DNA of 64,000 nucleotides, taken from CAYMYN01 sp964394665 (lineage in GTDB: Bacteria; Planctomycetota; UBA1135; GCA-002686595). The number at the start of each line of letters is the position of its first letter. Within the stretch, counting starts at the first letter, position 1. The DNA lies in the NCBI GenBank assembly GCA_964394665.1, contig CAYMYN010000006.1:1-64000 (forward strand), written 5' to 3'. A program made the position numbers and the translations under genes. Shown here piece by piece: positions 1 through 7,148 of the stretch. The notes below the pieces were generated by a model. The model ran no database searches, was not told the DNA's origin, and saw nothing but the letters and a program-made list of their open reading frames with translations.

Positions 1-1464
1 GCCGAGGTGCAGGTTGCCGAGGTTGAACGCCGCCTGGGCGTGGTGGGGTTCGACCTCCAAGGCGCGCTGGTAGGCCTCGGCGGCCTCCGCGCGCCGACCC
101 AGGAGGCCCAGCTCGACGCCCAGCATGTTCCAGGCGCGGGCGTTCGTGGGGCGCTTGGTGACCGTGTCGCGCCAGATGCGTTCGGCATCGGCGTGGTCCC
201 GCGCGCGCGCCACGCTCGTCGCGCCCAGGGCCAGGGCGGCGGCGCCGAGCAGCCCCGCGCCCAGCGCGCGGCGCGCGGCGGGGGAGAGGGGCGCGCGCCC
301 GAGCGCCGCGTCGACCCCGAGCACGACGAGGGTCACCAGGGCCGCCAGGGGCAGGTACATGCGCCGCTCGGCCACCAGGTCGCCGGCCAGCGGGATGAAG
401 CTCGAGCTGGGCGCGAGCACGGCGAACGCGAGGAGCCCCAGGTATCCCGCGGCCCGGCGCCGGGCGAAGGCGATCGCGCTGGCGACCAGCAGCGCGAGCA
501 CGACCAGGCCCGCGGGCAGGGCCGAGCCGAGCTCGCGCGTCACCGGCCAGCCGGAGTAGTCGAACACCAGCGGCGCGGGCCAGAAGGACAGGCGCAGGTA
601 GTGCAGCAGCGCGCCGGCCTGGGTGTAGATCGACTCCCGCGCGCCGATGATCTCGGCGTGGGCGAAGCCGACCGACGCGCCGCGCGAGCCGCTGAGCACG
701 CAGGCGAGGAGCACGAGCCAGGTGCTCGCCAGGGCCGCGTAGAAACCGCGCCGCGCGCGCAACGCGGCGCCGAAGCTCCCCGCGCCCAGCAGTCGGTCGA
801 GGGCCAGCACCGCCAGGGGCAGGGAGACCGCGGTCTCCTTGCTCGCCATGGCCGCCGCCGAGGCGAGGCACACGACCAGCGCCCAGGTGCGCGCGGCGGG
901 GCGCCCGAAGAGCGCCAGCGCGCTCCCCAGGGCGACGAGGTAGAAGAGGGCGGCCAGCACCTCGTTGCGGTAGATGACCTGGTGCAACGCGCCGGTGTAG
1001 AGCGGGTGCACCGCCCACAGCAGCGTCGCGGCGGCGGCCAGGCCGGGGGCGGCGCTCCCCCGACCGGCGCGCGCCAGCCCCGCGCGCAGGACGGCGAAGA
1101 GCGCCAGGGCGCACAGCGCGTGGGCCAGCAGGTTCGTGGCCCGGAACCCGCGCGGGTCGAGCCCCCACAGGGCATGGTCGAGGGCCAGGCTCAGCGCCAC
1201 GAGCGGCCGGCCGTCGGCGCCCGTGCCCGCCGGGGCATCGAGGGCCCGCGCGAGGGGTCGCAGGGCGCGCAGGTTGGGGTTCTCGACGATGCCGGCCCAG
1301 TCGTCGAACAGGAACGGGCCGGCGAGGGCTGGTAGGTTCACCGCGACCGCCAGGCACGCGATCCCCAGGGCCACCCCCCAGGCCAGGGAGCGCCGAGGGG
1401 TCGCGGGCCGCGCGGGTGGGCGCGCGCCGCCGGTCCTCTCCGCGTCCGCCGTCCGCGCCGCCAT
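1..1464 (-). CDS. TMTC-like multi-pass membrane protein with C-terminal TPRs (partial, runs off left edge)
   Basis: Reading the minus strand from the ATG at 1464 gives an open frame of 488 codons with no stop before base 1, so the C-terminus lies outside the window. After a short charged N-terminus come many hydrophobic segments. An FDDW..I..NP motif sits in the first predicted extracytoplasmic loop (about residues 53-63) and an MYLPLAAL segment lies near residue 370. The visible end is a TPR unit (AWNMLGVELGLLG...ALEVEPHHAQAAFNLGN). This is the architecture of TMTC/PMT-type GT-C proteins, which carry an acidic pair in the first loop and C-terminal TPRs; eukaryotic members O-mannosylate proteins. 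Many bacterial relatives have no known substrate, so a glycosyltransferase role is inference. It is divergent from the microcompartment operon, with 166 bp between the two start codons. Confidence 0.7.
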   Translation of the reverse strand, partial: MAARTADAERTGGARPPARPATPRRSLAWGVALGIACLAVAVNLPALAGPFLFDDWAGIVENPNLRALRPLARALDAPAGTGADGRPLVALSLALDHALWGLDPRGFRATNLLAHALCALALFAVLRAGLARAGRGSAAPGLAAAATLLWAVHPLYTGALHQVIYRNEVLAALFYLVALGSALALFGRPAARTWALVVCLASAAAMASKETAVSLPLAVLALDRLLGAGSFGAALRARRGFYAALASTWLVLLACVLSGSRGASVGFAHAEIIGARESIYTQAGALLHYLRLSFWPAPLVFDYSGWPVTRELGSALPAGLVVLALLVASAIAFARRRAAGYLGLLAFAVLAPSSSFIPLAGDLVAERRMYLPLAALVTLVVLGVDAALGRAPLSPAARRALGAGLLGAAALALGATSVARARDHADAERIWRDTVTKRPTNARAWNMLGVELGLLGRRAEAAEAYQRALEVEPHHAQAAFNLGNLHLG

Positions 1465-1511
1465 CCCGCCGACTCTACATGCAGCGTGGGGCGCGCGGGA
1501 GCGCGCTGCCG

Positions 1512-1540
1512 TGGACAGCGCCCACGGGCGCCCCTAGACT
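1512..1540 (+). promoter_or_regulatory. Candidate sigma70-type promoter of the BMC operon
   Basis: TGGACA (1512-1517) and TAGACT (1535-1540) are separated by exactly 17 bases, close to the TTGACA-N17-TATAAT consensus. The TAGACT lies about 90 bases before the first BMC-H start. The same TAGACT hexamer occurs upstream of other genes in the window (28528, 29271, and 25134-25139 on the minus strand). Prediction from sequence only. Confidence 0.5.
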
Positions 1541-1630
1541 CCTCGCCCTCGCCCGCCGCGCCCACCCGGGAACCCGCCCCGGACGCCGGCAGCCCCTGTG
1601 GCGGGCGCTCCCTTCCTGAGGATGCCCTCG

Positions 1631-1951
1631 ATGCCTGCGAAGCCCGTCGCGCTGGGAATGGTCGAGACCAAGGGTCTCATCGGATCGATCGAGGCCGGCG
1701 ACGCCATGGCGAAGGCCGCCAAGGTCGATCTGTTCGGCAAGGAGAAGGTCACGGCCGGCTTCGTCACGATGTTCGTGACGGGCGAGGTCGGCGCGGTCAA
1801 GGCCGCCACCGACGCCGGCGCGGCCGCCGCGCGCCGCGTGGGCGAGCTCGTCAGCGTGCACGTCATCCCGCGCCCGCACGACCAGCTCTGGCGCATCCTG
1901 CCGGCCCTCAAGCCCGCCCGCGGCAGCGCGGCCGGCGGCAACGCCGACTGA
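1631..1951 (+). CDS. BMC-H hexameric microcompartment shell protein 1
   Basis: A 106-residue single BMC-domain (PF00936) protein that should form hexamers tiling the facets of a proteinaceous organelle. The family signature is clear: ALGMVETKGLIGSIEAGDAM at the start, a KAAKVDLFGKE strand/turn, the GEVGAVKAATDAGA helix and the VHVIPRPHDQLWRILP end. I chose ATG 1631 over ATG 1622 and 1598 because GAGG at 1618-1621 is well spaced for it and BMC-H proteins usually begin just before the ALG..E motif. It is the first gene of a tightly packed operon; the aldehyde dehydrogenase starts 27 bases after its stop. It is paralogous to the BMC-H at 3927, so the shell has two hexamer types. Confidence 0.95.
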   Translation: MPAKPVALGMVETKGLIGSIEAGDAMAKAAKVDLFGKEKVTAGFVTMFVTGEVGAVKAATDAGAAAARRVGELVSVHVIPRPHDQLWRILPALKPARGSAAGGNAD

Positions 1952-1978
1952 TCCCGCGTCCCCGCGAGGGCCCCGCCC

Positions 1979-3838
1979 GTGCGCGAACTCGATCCGGATC
2001 TCGCCGCCCTGCAGGAGGTGCGCGACGCCGTGCGCCGCTCGAAGGCGGCGGTGCACGCGATCTCGCGCTACACCCAGGCCCAGACGGACCGCCTGTGCGA
2101 GGCCATGGCCAAGGCCGGCGCCGAGGCGGCCTACGATCTGGCGCGCCTGGCCGTCGAGGAGACCGGCATCGGCCGGGTGCACTACAAGATCCTGAAGAAC
2201 CTGGCGGGCACCGAGCTCGCCTGGGCCTCGATCAAGGACGAGAAGACGGTCGGCATCGTGCGTCGCGACGAGGCCAAGGGGGTGCTCGAGGTCGCGACGC
2301 CGGCCGGGGTGGTGGCCGGCATCGTGCCGACCACGAACCCGACCTCGACGGCGATGTTCAAGGCCCTGATCGCCGTCAAGGGCCGCAACGGCATGGTCGT
2401 CAGCCCGCACCCGCGGGCCAAGCGCTGCATCGGCGAGTCGATCGAGGTCCTGCGGCGCGCGATCGAGCGCGCGGGTGGACCGCCGGATCTCCTGCAGAGC
2501 CTCTCGAACCCCACGGTCGAGTCGACCGGCGCATTGATGCGCCACCGCGACGTGGCGCTGATCCTGGCCACGGGCGGCTCGGGCCTGGTGCGCGCGGCCT
2601 ACAGCTCGGGCAAGCCCGCCTACGGCGTGGGCCCGGGCAACGTGCCGTGTTACATCGACCGCTCGGCGGACCTCGCGGCGGCGGCGCGCCACGTCGTCGC
2701 CAGCCAGAGCTTCGACAACGCGACCCTGTGTTGCTCGGAGCAGGCCTTGGTGCTCGACCGGCCGATCGCGGACGCCTTCCTGCGCGAGATGCGCCGGCGC
2801 GGGGCCTACCTGTGCGACGAGCGCGAGACCGCGCTCCTCGGCAAGCTCTGCAACCGCGGCGGCATGATGAACGCCGACGTGGTCGGCCAGGACCCGTGGA
2901 AGGTGGCCGAGATGGCCGGCTTCCAGGTGCCGCGCGCGACCAGCGTCCTGCTCGCGCACCAGGGCGGCGTGGGCAAGGACTGGCCGCTCTCGATCGAGAT
3001 CCTGTGCCCGCTGCTCAGCGTGCACCTCGCCGACGGCTGGGAGGACGGCTGCCGCATCTGCATCGAGACCCTCGAGTTCGACGGCCTGGGCCACACGATC
3101 GCGGTGCACTGCCGCGACGAGGCCGTGCTCGAGGCGTTCTTCCTCGAGAAGCCCGCCAACCGCATCGTCGTCAACGGCCCGAGCTCCCAGGGCGCGGTCG
3201 GCTACAGCACGAACCTGGTGCCCTCGATGAGCCTGGGCTGCGGTCCCCAGGCGGGCAACATCAGCTCGGACAACATCAGCGCGCGGCACCTGATCAACAT
3301 CAAGCGCGTCGCCTACCTGCGCCGCGACTGGGAGTCGAACGAGGTCCGCGACCATGCGCGCGCCGCGGCCCTCTCGGGCGAGCGCGCGCCGCGCGGCTCG
3401 GGTCTGGCGGGCGACCCGGCCCTGGGCCTCGGGGGCGGAGCGGGCGGCGATGCCCCGGGCGCCGCGAGCCCGGCCAGCAACTGGATGGGCAACCCCGCCC
3501 TGCCCGCGCCGGCGCCGCGCCCCGCATCGCAGGCGAGCCGCGCGCCGGTCTTCACCGCGGGCGGCGCGCCGCGTCCGGGCTCGCCGTCCGGCGCGGGCGA
3601 GCTGCGGCCCAAGGTCGCGCCGGCGCCCAAGAGCTTCGCGCTCCCCAGCGCCGCTCCGAGCGCCGCGGCGGCCGCGCCGCGACCCGCGGCCCCGCGCCCG
3701 GGCGGCGCGGCGGTGGGCGCCTCGCTGAGCTCGACGGAGATCCGCTCGATCCTCAGCCACGCCGGCAGCGGCTGCCCGCTCGGGCCGTGCAAGGGCTGCC
3801 CGCACCACGAGATCACGACCGGAGCGTGCAAGGCCTGA
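1979..3838 (+). CDS. BMC-associated CoA-acylating aldehyde dehydrogenase (PduP/EutE family) with Cys-rich C-terminal tail
   Basis: A 619-residue protein (GTG start) expected to oxidise an aldehyde to acyl-CoA with NAD+ inside the microcompartment. Residues about 25-460 are the catalytic part: GVVAGIVPTTNPTSTAMFKA near residue 105, and SFDNATLCC with Cys251 aligning to the PduP nucleophile. The family end MSLGCGPQAGNISSDNI is also present. The usual family length is about 460-530. The extra part is an Ala/Pro/Gly linker (about 456-582), then a predicted amphipathic helix (SSTEIRSILSHAG), then a tail with Cys599, Cys604, Cys607 and Cys617 plus His609-His610. The helix fits an encapsulation peptide that binds shell or core, as known for PduP-like enzymes, though many of those carry it elsewhere. 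The CxxxxCxxC tail is unusual and may bind metal. The substrate cannot be told from the sequence. Confidence 0.93.
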   Translation: MRELDPDLAALQEVRDAVRRSKAAVHAISRYTQAQTDRLCEAMAKAGAEAAYDLARLAVEETGIGRVHYKILKNLAGTELAWASIKDEKTVGIVRRDEAKGVLEVATPAGVVAGIVPTTNPTSTAMFKALIAVKGRNGMVVSPHPRAKRCIGESIEVLRRAIERAGGPPDLLQSLSNPTVESTGALMRHRDVALILATGGSGLVRAAYSSGKPAYGVGPGNVPCYIDRSADLAAAARHVVASQSFDNATLCCSEQALVLDRPIADAFLREMRRRGAYLCDERETALLGKLCNRGGMMNADVVGQDPWKVAEMAGFQVPRATSVLLAHQGGVGKDWPLSIEILCPLLSVHLADGWEDGCRICIETLEFDGLGHTIAVHCRDEAVLEAFFLEKPANRIVVNGPSSQGAVGYSTNLVPSMSLGCGPQAGNISSDNISARHLINIKRVAYLRRDWESNEVRDHARAAALSGERAPRGSGLAGDPALGLGGGAGGDAPGAASPASNWMGNPALPAPAPRPASQASRAPVFTAGGAPRPGSPSGAGELRPKVAPAPKSFALPSAAPSAAAAAPRPAAPRPGGAAVGASLSSTEIRSILSHAGSGCPLGPCKGCPHHEITTGACKA

Positions 3839-3926
3839 GCGAGGGCCGGGCTCCGCTCCAGCGCACGAGACATCCCCGCGGAGCGCGCCTCCGCCGAACC
3901 CGCAGCGAAGCTTCTAGAGGACCCCA

Positions 3927-4214
3927 ATGGACAGCATGATCGCCCTCGGACTGATCGAGACGAAGGGCCTGGTGGGCGCGGTCGAGGCCGCCGACGCGAT
4001 GGTCAAGGCGGCCAAGGTCACCCTGCTCGGCAAGGAGATCTCGGGCGGCGCCCTGGTGACGGTGATGGTGCGCGGCGAGGTCGGCGCGGTGAAGGCCGCC
4101 GTCGAGGCCGGCGCCGCCGCCGCCAAGCGCGTCGGCGAGCTGGTCGGCCAGCACGTCATCCCGCGCCCCGCGGGCGAGCTGGAGTCCTTCCTGCCCCCGG
4201 TGCCCAAGGATTGA
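3927..4214 (+). CDS. BMC-H hexameric microcompartment shell protein 2
   Basis: A 95-residue single BMC-domain protein, the second hexamer former of the locus. It follows the same pattern as the first (ALGLIETKGLVGAVEAADAM, KAAKVTLLGKEISGG, GEVGAVKAAVEAGA, QHVIPRPAGELE) but lacks the longer C-terminal extension. AGAGGA at 3916-3921 sits five bases before the ATG. It lies 88 bases after the aldehyde dehydrogenase, the widest gap among the shell genes, so a minor internal promoter or processing site is possible but not seen. Its compact length is typical of the major canonical BMC-H. Confidence 0.95.
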   Translation: MDSMIALGLIETKGLVGAVEAADAMVKAAKVTLLGKEISGGALVTVMVRGEVGAVKAAVEAGAAAAKRVGELVGQHVIPRPAGELESFLPPVPKD

Positions 4215-4255
4215 GCCCGCCGCGCGCCGTTCGACGGCGCCGGGAAGGTTGACCC

Positions 4256-4897
4256 GTGGCGCTCCAAGCCGAGCTCCGGGGAGCGGTGCTCCTCGACCAG
4301 ATGCAGCCGCAGCTCGCGGCCGTCGTCGCCGCCAACTCGCAGGGGTACTTCCCCGTCGAGGGGGAGAGCGCGTTCTGGTGCGAGGTGCGCCCGGGCATCG
4401 TGGTCAACAGCCTGCTCGACCGCGCGCTCAAGGCCTGCGACGTGACTCCCGGAGCCCTGATCCTCGAGCGCCACTACGGCACGCTCGAGGTGCACGGCGC
4501 CGACCAGGGCCAGGTGCGCCAGGCGGGCGAGGTGGTGCTGCGCGAGCTGGGCGCCGGCTACGCCGACGGCCTCGTCCCAGAAGTGCTGACCGACGAGATC
4601 GTGCGCCAGATCGCGAGCCACCAGGCGATGCTGATCAACCGCACCCGCTCGGGGATGCTCGTGCTCGGCCGCGACACGCTCTACACCCTCGAGGTGACGC
4701 CCGCCGTGTACGCGGTGCTGGCCGCCAACGAGGCCGAGAAGGCCGCGCCGATCCGCATCGTGGGTCTCGACTCGGACGGCGCCGTGGGGCGCGTGCGCCT
4801 GGCGGGCAGCGACGCCGACATCGAGCAGGCCGTGGGCGCCGCGCGGCGCGCGCTGGCGGCCGTGCCGGGCAAGCGCCGGGCCGGGGGGGCGCGCTAG
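4256..4897 (+). CDS. Double-stacking tandem-domain shell protein (BMC-T, Haliangium T2/T3-like)
   Basis: A 213-residue protein (GTG start) that I recognise as a tandem-BMC trimer of the kind that stacks face to face. From memory it resembles the Haliangium ochraceum BMC-T2 along its length: LLDQMQPQLAAVVAANSQGY at the N-terminus, EVRPGIVVNSLLDRALK, the ERHYGTLEVH strand with HGADQGQV, then INRTRSGMLVLGRDTLYTLE and YAVLAANEAEKA, and the repeat-2 helix GSDADIEQA. Such trimers form gated pores thought to pass larger metabolites or cofactors. Its TAG stop directly abuts the ATG of the next gene, so it is clearly part of the operon. Assignment to the stacking subtype rests on remembered similarity and was not computed. 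Confidence 0.85.
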   Translation: MALQAELRGAVLLDQMQPQLAAVVAANSQGYFPVEGESAFWCEVRPGIVVNSLLDRALKACDVTPGALILERHYGTLEVHGADQGQVRQAGEVVLRELGAGYADGLVPEVLTDEIVRQIASHQAMLINRTRSGMLVLGRDTLYTLEVTPAVYAVLAANEAEKAAPIRIVGLDSDGAVGRVRLAGSDADIEQAVGAARRALAAVPGKRRAGGAR

Positions 4898-5233
4898 ATG
4901 TTCCTCGGCCGCGTGATCGGCGAGGTCTGGGCCACCAAGAAGGCGGCCGACCTGCACGGCAAGCGCCTGCTCGTGATCGAGACCCTGGACGAGCGCGACG
5001 CGCCCGGTCTGCCGGCGGTGAAGCCCGTCGTGGCGGCCGATGCGCTCGGCGCGCGCGTCGGCGAGCACGTGATCGTGGCCTTCGGCAAGGCGGCGCGCGT
5101 GGCCCTGGGCGGCGACGGGGACTTCGCCTTCGAGGCCGCGGTGGTCGGCATCGTGGACGACTTCGACGTGCCGGGCGCGCCGGAGTCCTGGCGCTCCGCT
5201 ACGCCGCGCGTGGGCGGCGGGGGAGGGCGCTGA
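4898..5233 (+). CDS. BMC-P pentameric vertex protein 1 (EutN/CcmL family)
   Basis: A 111-residue protein of the EutN/CcmL family (PF03319), whose pentamers cap the vertices of the shell. Diagnostic features are MFLGRVIGEVWATKKAADL at the N-terminus, LLVIETLDE, VAADALGARVGEHVIVAFGKAAR and the closing EAAVVGIVDDFDV. The start codon immediately follows the preceding stop and its own TGA overlaps the ATG of the next BMC-P (TGATG at 5231-5235), implying translational coupling. Residues after about 95 are a Gly/Arg-rich extension with no recognisable motif. Confidence 0.95.
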   Translation: MFLGRVIGEVWATKKAADLHGKRLLVIETLDERDAPGLPAVKPVVAADALGARVGEHVIVAFGKAARVALGGDGDFAFEAAVVGIVDDFDVPGAPESWRSATPRVGGGGGR

Positions 5234-5580
5234 TGCTCGTCGGCACCGTGGTCGGCACCGTCTGGGCGACGCAGAAGGACGCGACCCTCACGGGCCTGCG
5301 CTTCCTCGTCGTGCGGCCCTTCACCTGGCCGAACCTGGAGACGGCCGAGACGCTGGTGGCCGCCGACGTGCTGGGCGCCGGCATCGGCGAGCGCGTGCTG
5401 GTCGTCTTCGGCCGCGCCGCGCGCCACGTGCTCGGCCGCGGGCACGACGTGGGCTTCCAGTGCGCCGTCGCCGGCATCGTGGACCGCATGGAGCTGGCCG
5501 ACGGGAGCACCCTGGGCACCGCCGCCGAACTGGATCAGCCGCCGCCCGAACCGGCCCGCGGCAGAGGGAAACGCAAATGA
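5233..5580 (+). CDS. BMC-P pentameric vertex protein 2 (EutN/CcmL family)
   Basis: A 115-residue paralogue of the preceding gene: MLVGTVVGTVWATQKDATL at the start, LRFLVVRPF, VAADVLGAGIGERVLVVFGRAARH and CAVAGIVDRMEL. It carries a Pro/Arg-rich tail ending KRK. It overlaps its neighbours on both sides: its ATG shares bases with the previous stop, and its TGA overlaps the next ATG (ATGA at 5577-5580). Having two or three different BMC-P genes is common in metabolosome loci. Here the pair probably forms separate pentamers rather than one mixed oligomer, which is inference. Confidence 0.95.
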   Translation: MLVGTVVGTVWATQKDATLTGLRFLVVRPFTWPNLETAETLVAADVLGAGIGERVLVVFGRAARHVLGRGHDVGFQCAVAGIVDRMELADGSTLGTAAELDQPPPEPARGRGKRK

Positions 5581-6170
5581 ACCGCAACGACAGGAATCCC
5601 GAGCTGCGCGACGACGTGGTCCTGGGCCCGGCGATCGGGCTCTTGGAGCTGTGCTCCGTGGCGCGCGGCATCGAGGTCGCCGACGGCATCCTTTGGGAGG
5701 CCCAGATCGAGCTGCTCTTCGCCGAGCCGGTGCACCCGGGCAAGTACGTGATGCTCTTCACCGGCAGCGTCGACGACGTGGGCCTGGCCCTGCGCCGTGG
5801 CGAGGAGCTGGCCCACGGCGACCTCGTCGATCGGCTCCTGATCCAGCAGGTCCACCCGCAGGTCGAGCTGGGTCTGCGCCGCGAGGGCAAGCTCAACGGG
5901 CAGCTCGACGCCTTGGGCGTGGTCGAGACGACCACCGTGGCTGCCGCGATCCTGGCCGCCGACGCCGCGCTCAAGCGCGCCACCGTCGATCTGCTCGAGC
6001 TGCGCATCGCCAACGGCCTGGGCGGCAAGAGCTACTTCACGCTGACCGGCGAGGTCTCGGACGTGCGCTCGGCCGTGATGGCCGGTGCCAGCCTGGCCCA
6101 GGAGCGCGGCCTGCTCGCGCGCGAGGTCGTCGTGCCGCGTCCGCACCCCGACCTCGTGCGGCACCTCTAA
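5577..6170 (+). CDS. Single-layer tandem-domain shell protein (BMC-T, Haliangium T1-like)
   Basis: A 197-residue protein with two BMC domains in one chain, forming a pseudohexameric trimer. Domain 1 (about residues 18-95) has AIGLLELCSVARGIEVADGI and HPGKYVMLFTGSVDDVGLAL. Domain 2 (about 105-195) has ALGVVETTTVAAAILAADAA, KRATVDLLELRI, GGKSYFTLTGEVSDVRSAV and VVVPRPHPDLVRHL. Both domains keep the E..s/t..a..aaDa pattern of the family. From memory the organisation matches BMC-T1 of Haliangium ochraceum. The ATG overlaps the previous stop. With the stacking BMC-T, two BMC-H and two BMC-P, this completes a full set of shell building blocks within 4.6 kb. Confidence 0.9.
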   Translation: MNRNDRNPELRDDVVLGPAIGLLELCSVARGIEVADGILWEAQIELLFAEPVHPGKYVMLFTGSVDDVGLALRRGEELAHGDLVDRLLIQQVHPQVELGLRREGKLNGQLDALGVVETTTVAAAILAADAALKRATVDLLELRIANGLGGKSYFTLTGEVSDVRSAVMAGASLAQERGLLAREVVVPRPHPDLVRHL

Positions 6171-6185
6171 CGGCGCGGCGCGGCG

Positions 6186-6467
6186 ATGGCGAACAAGCGG
6201 CTCGTGACCGAGGCGGACGTCCTGGCGCTGGCGCCGGGCTCCGAGCTCGTGCTCGACGCCACCACGATCGTCACCCCCGCGGCCCTCGACGCGGCCCACC
6301 GCCGGGGCTTGCGCGTGCGGCGCGCGGGCGAGGGCCCCACCCCCGTCGTGGCGGCCCCCGCGGGCCTCGAGCGCCTGCTCGCGAGCGACGGCACCTACGT
6401 GGTCGTCGTGCGCGGCGGCCGGGCGAGCGTCACGCGCCTCACCGAGAACGGACCCCAAGCGCTCTGA
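6186..6467 (+). CDS. Small BMC-locus protein with EutT-like N-terminal motif
   Basis: A 93-residue protein that starts 15 bases after the BMC-T stop. Residues about 5-45 (RLVTEADVLALAPGSELVLD, then TIVTPAALDAAHRRGLRVRR) closely resemble the N-terminus of the next gene product. They also follow the pattern at the N-terminus of the BMC cobalamin adenosyltransferase EutT, which has ITE..LR, then LP...LTPAAREL, then RIK. The remaining 45 residues are two short beta-rich stretches around YVVVVRGGRASV with no recognised domain. I do not know a function. The shared module suggests docking to the compartment or to a common partner. The gene is clearly in the operon and its start is unambiguous. Confidence 0.75.
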   Translation: MANKRLVTEADVLALAPGSELVLDATTIVTPAALDAAHRRGLRVRRAGEGPTPVVAAPAGLERLLASDGTYVVVVRGGRASVTRLTENGPQAL

Positions 6468-6484
6468 GCCCCGAGAACTCCGCC

Positions 6485-6988
6485 ATGCCCCGCCGCTTCC
6501 TGACCGCCGAAGACGTACGCCGCGCCCAGGGCGGCGAGATCGTCGTGGACGAGAGCACGGTCGTCACGCCCCAGGCCCTCGAGACGGCCCAGGCGGCCGG
6601 CATCCGCATCCGCACCGGCCGCGCCGAGTACCGCGAGCCCGAGCCCGACCGCGGCCCCGACGCCGCGCGTGCCCAGGTGACCCTGCCGCACCTTCCCGAG
6701 CCGACGCCGGAGTACACGGGCGCGGGCTTCATCGTCACCGCGGTGGGCAAGAACCGCCCGGGCGTGTTGGCCGAGATCACCCAGGCCCTGGTCGCCGCCA
6801 ACGCCGGCGTGCGCGACATCAGCCAGAAGATGGTCGAGGACTACTTCCACCTGGTGCTGATGGTCGAGCTCGCCGACCCGAGCGCCTTCGGACCGCTCAA
6901 GGCGCGCCTGGAGTGCCTGGGCGGGCCCGACGACTACGCCGTGCGCGTGATGCACGAGCGCGTCTTCCGCTTCATGCACCGCATCTGA
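6485..6988 (+). CDS. ACT-domain protein (UPF0237-like) with BMC-type N-terminal module
   Basis: A 167-residue protein in two parts. Residues 1-45 repeat the module of the preceding gene (FLTAEDVRRAQGGEIVVDES, then TVVTPQALETAQAAGIRIRT). Residues about 78-167 are an ACT domain: FIVTAVGKNRPGVLAEITQA, then VRDISQKMVEDYFHLVLMVE, then VMHERVFRFMHRI. That is the UPF0237 family, whose members in Gram-positives (for example SP_0238) sit next to a UPF0210/DUF711 gene, as here. ACT domains usually bind amino acids or other small ligands and regulate a partner. Fusion to the module suggests the sensor is brought to the microcompartment, which is inference. Its TGA stop is formed by the first bases of an intergenic repeat. 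Confidence 0.85.
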   Translation: MPRRFLTAEDVRRAQGGEIVVDESTVVTPQALETAQAAGIRIRTGRAEYREPEPDRGPDAARAQVTLPHLPEPTPEYTGAGFIVTAVGKNRPGVLAEITQALVAANAGVRDISQKMVEDYFHLVLMVELADPSAFGPLKARLECLGGPDDYAVRVMHERVFRFMHRI

Positions 6989-7121
6989 GAGGCCGAGAAA
7001 AAAATCGAGCGGACCCGGAACGGACCCAGACCAGACCATCCAGACGGCCTCTCAGAACGCCTTTTGGACGGCCGGCAAGCCGGCCGTTCCGAGAGTGTTC
7101 GGACTCTCCTCACACTCTGAG
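6986..7121 (+). repeat. Intergenic structured repeat, copy 1 (136 bp)
   Basis: It is nearly identical to 36308-36442: 8 substitutions and one A-tract indel over 136 positions. The first three bases are the TGA stop of the ACT gene. Internal structure: GAGAGGCC (6988-6995 region) pairs with GGCCTCTC (7047-7054 region); ACGGCCGGC-AA-GCCGGCCGT forms a near-loopless hairpin; AGAGTG (7092-7097) pairs with CACTCT (7113-7118). Four of the eight substitutions lie in the 15-base loop of this last stem, whereas the stem is unchanged. It ends 28 bases before the DUF711 start. Confidence 0.9.
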
Positions 7122-7148
7122 ACCCGCGTTTCCAGCCAGGGACCCCCG

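Noticed and set aside
7..1335. 442-codon plus-strand frame at the left end
   Set aside because: Its translation is Gly/Arg/Gln-rich without motifs. The minus-strand frame encodes a coherent membrane/TPR protein over the same bases.
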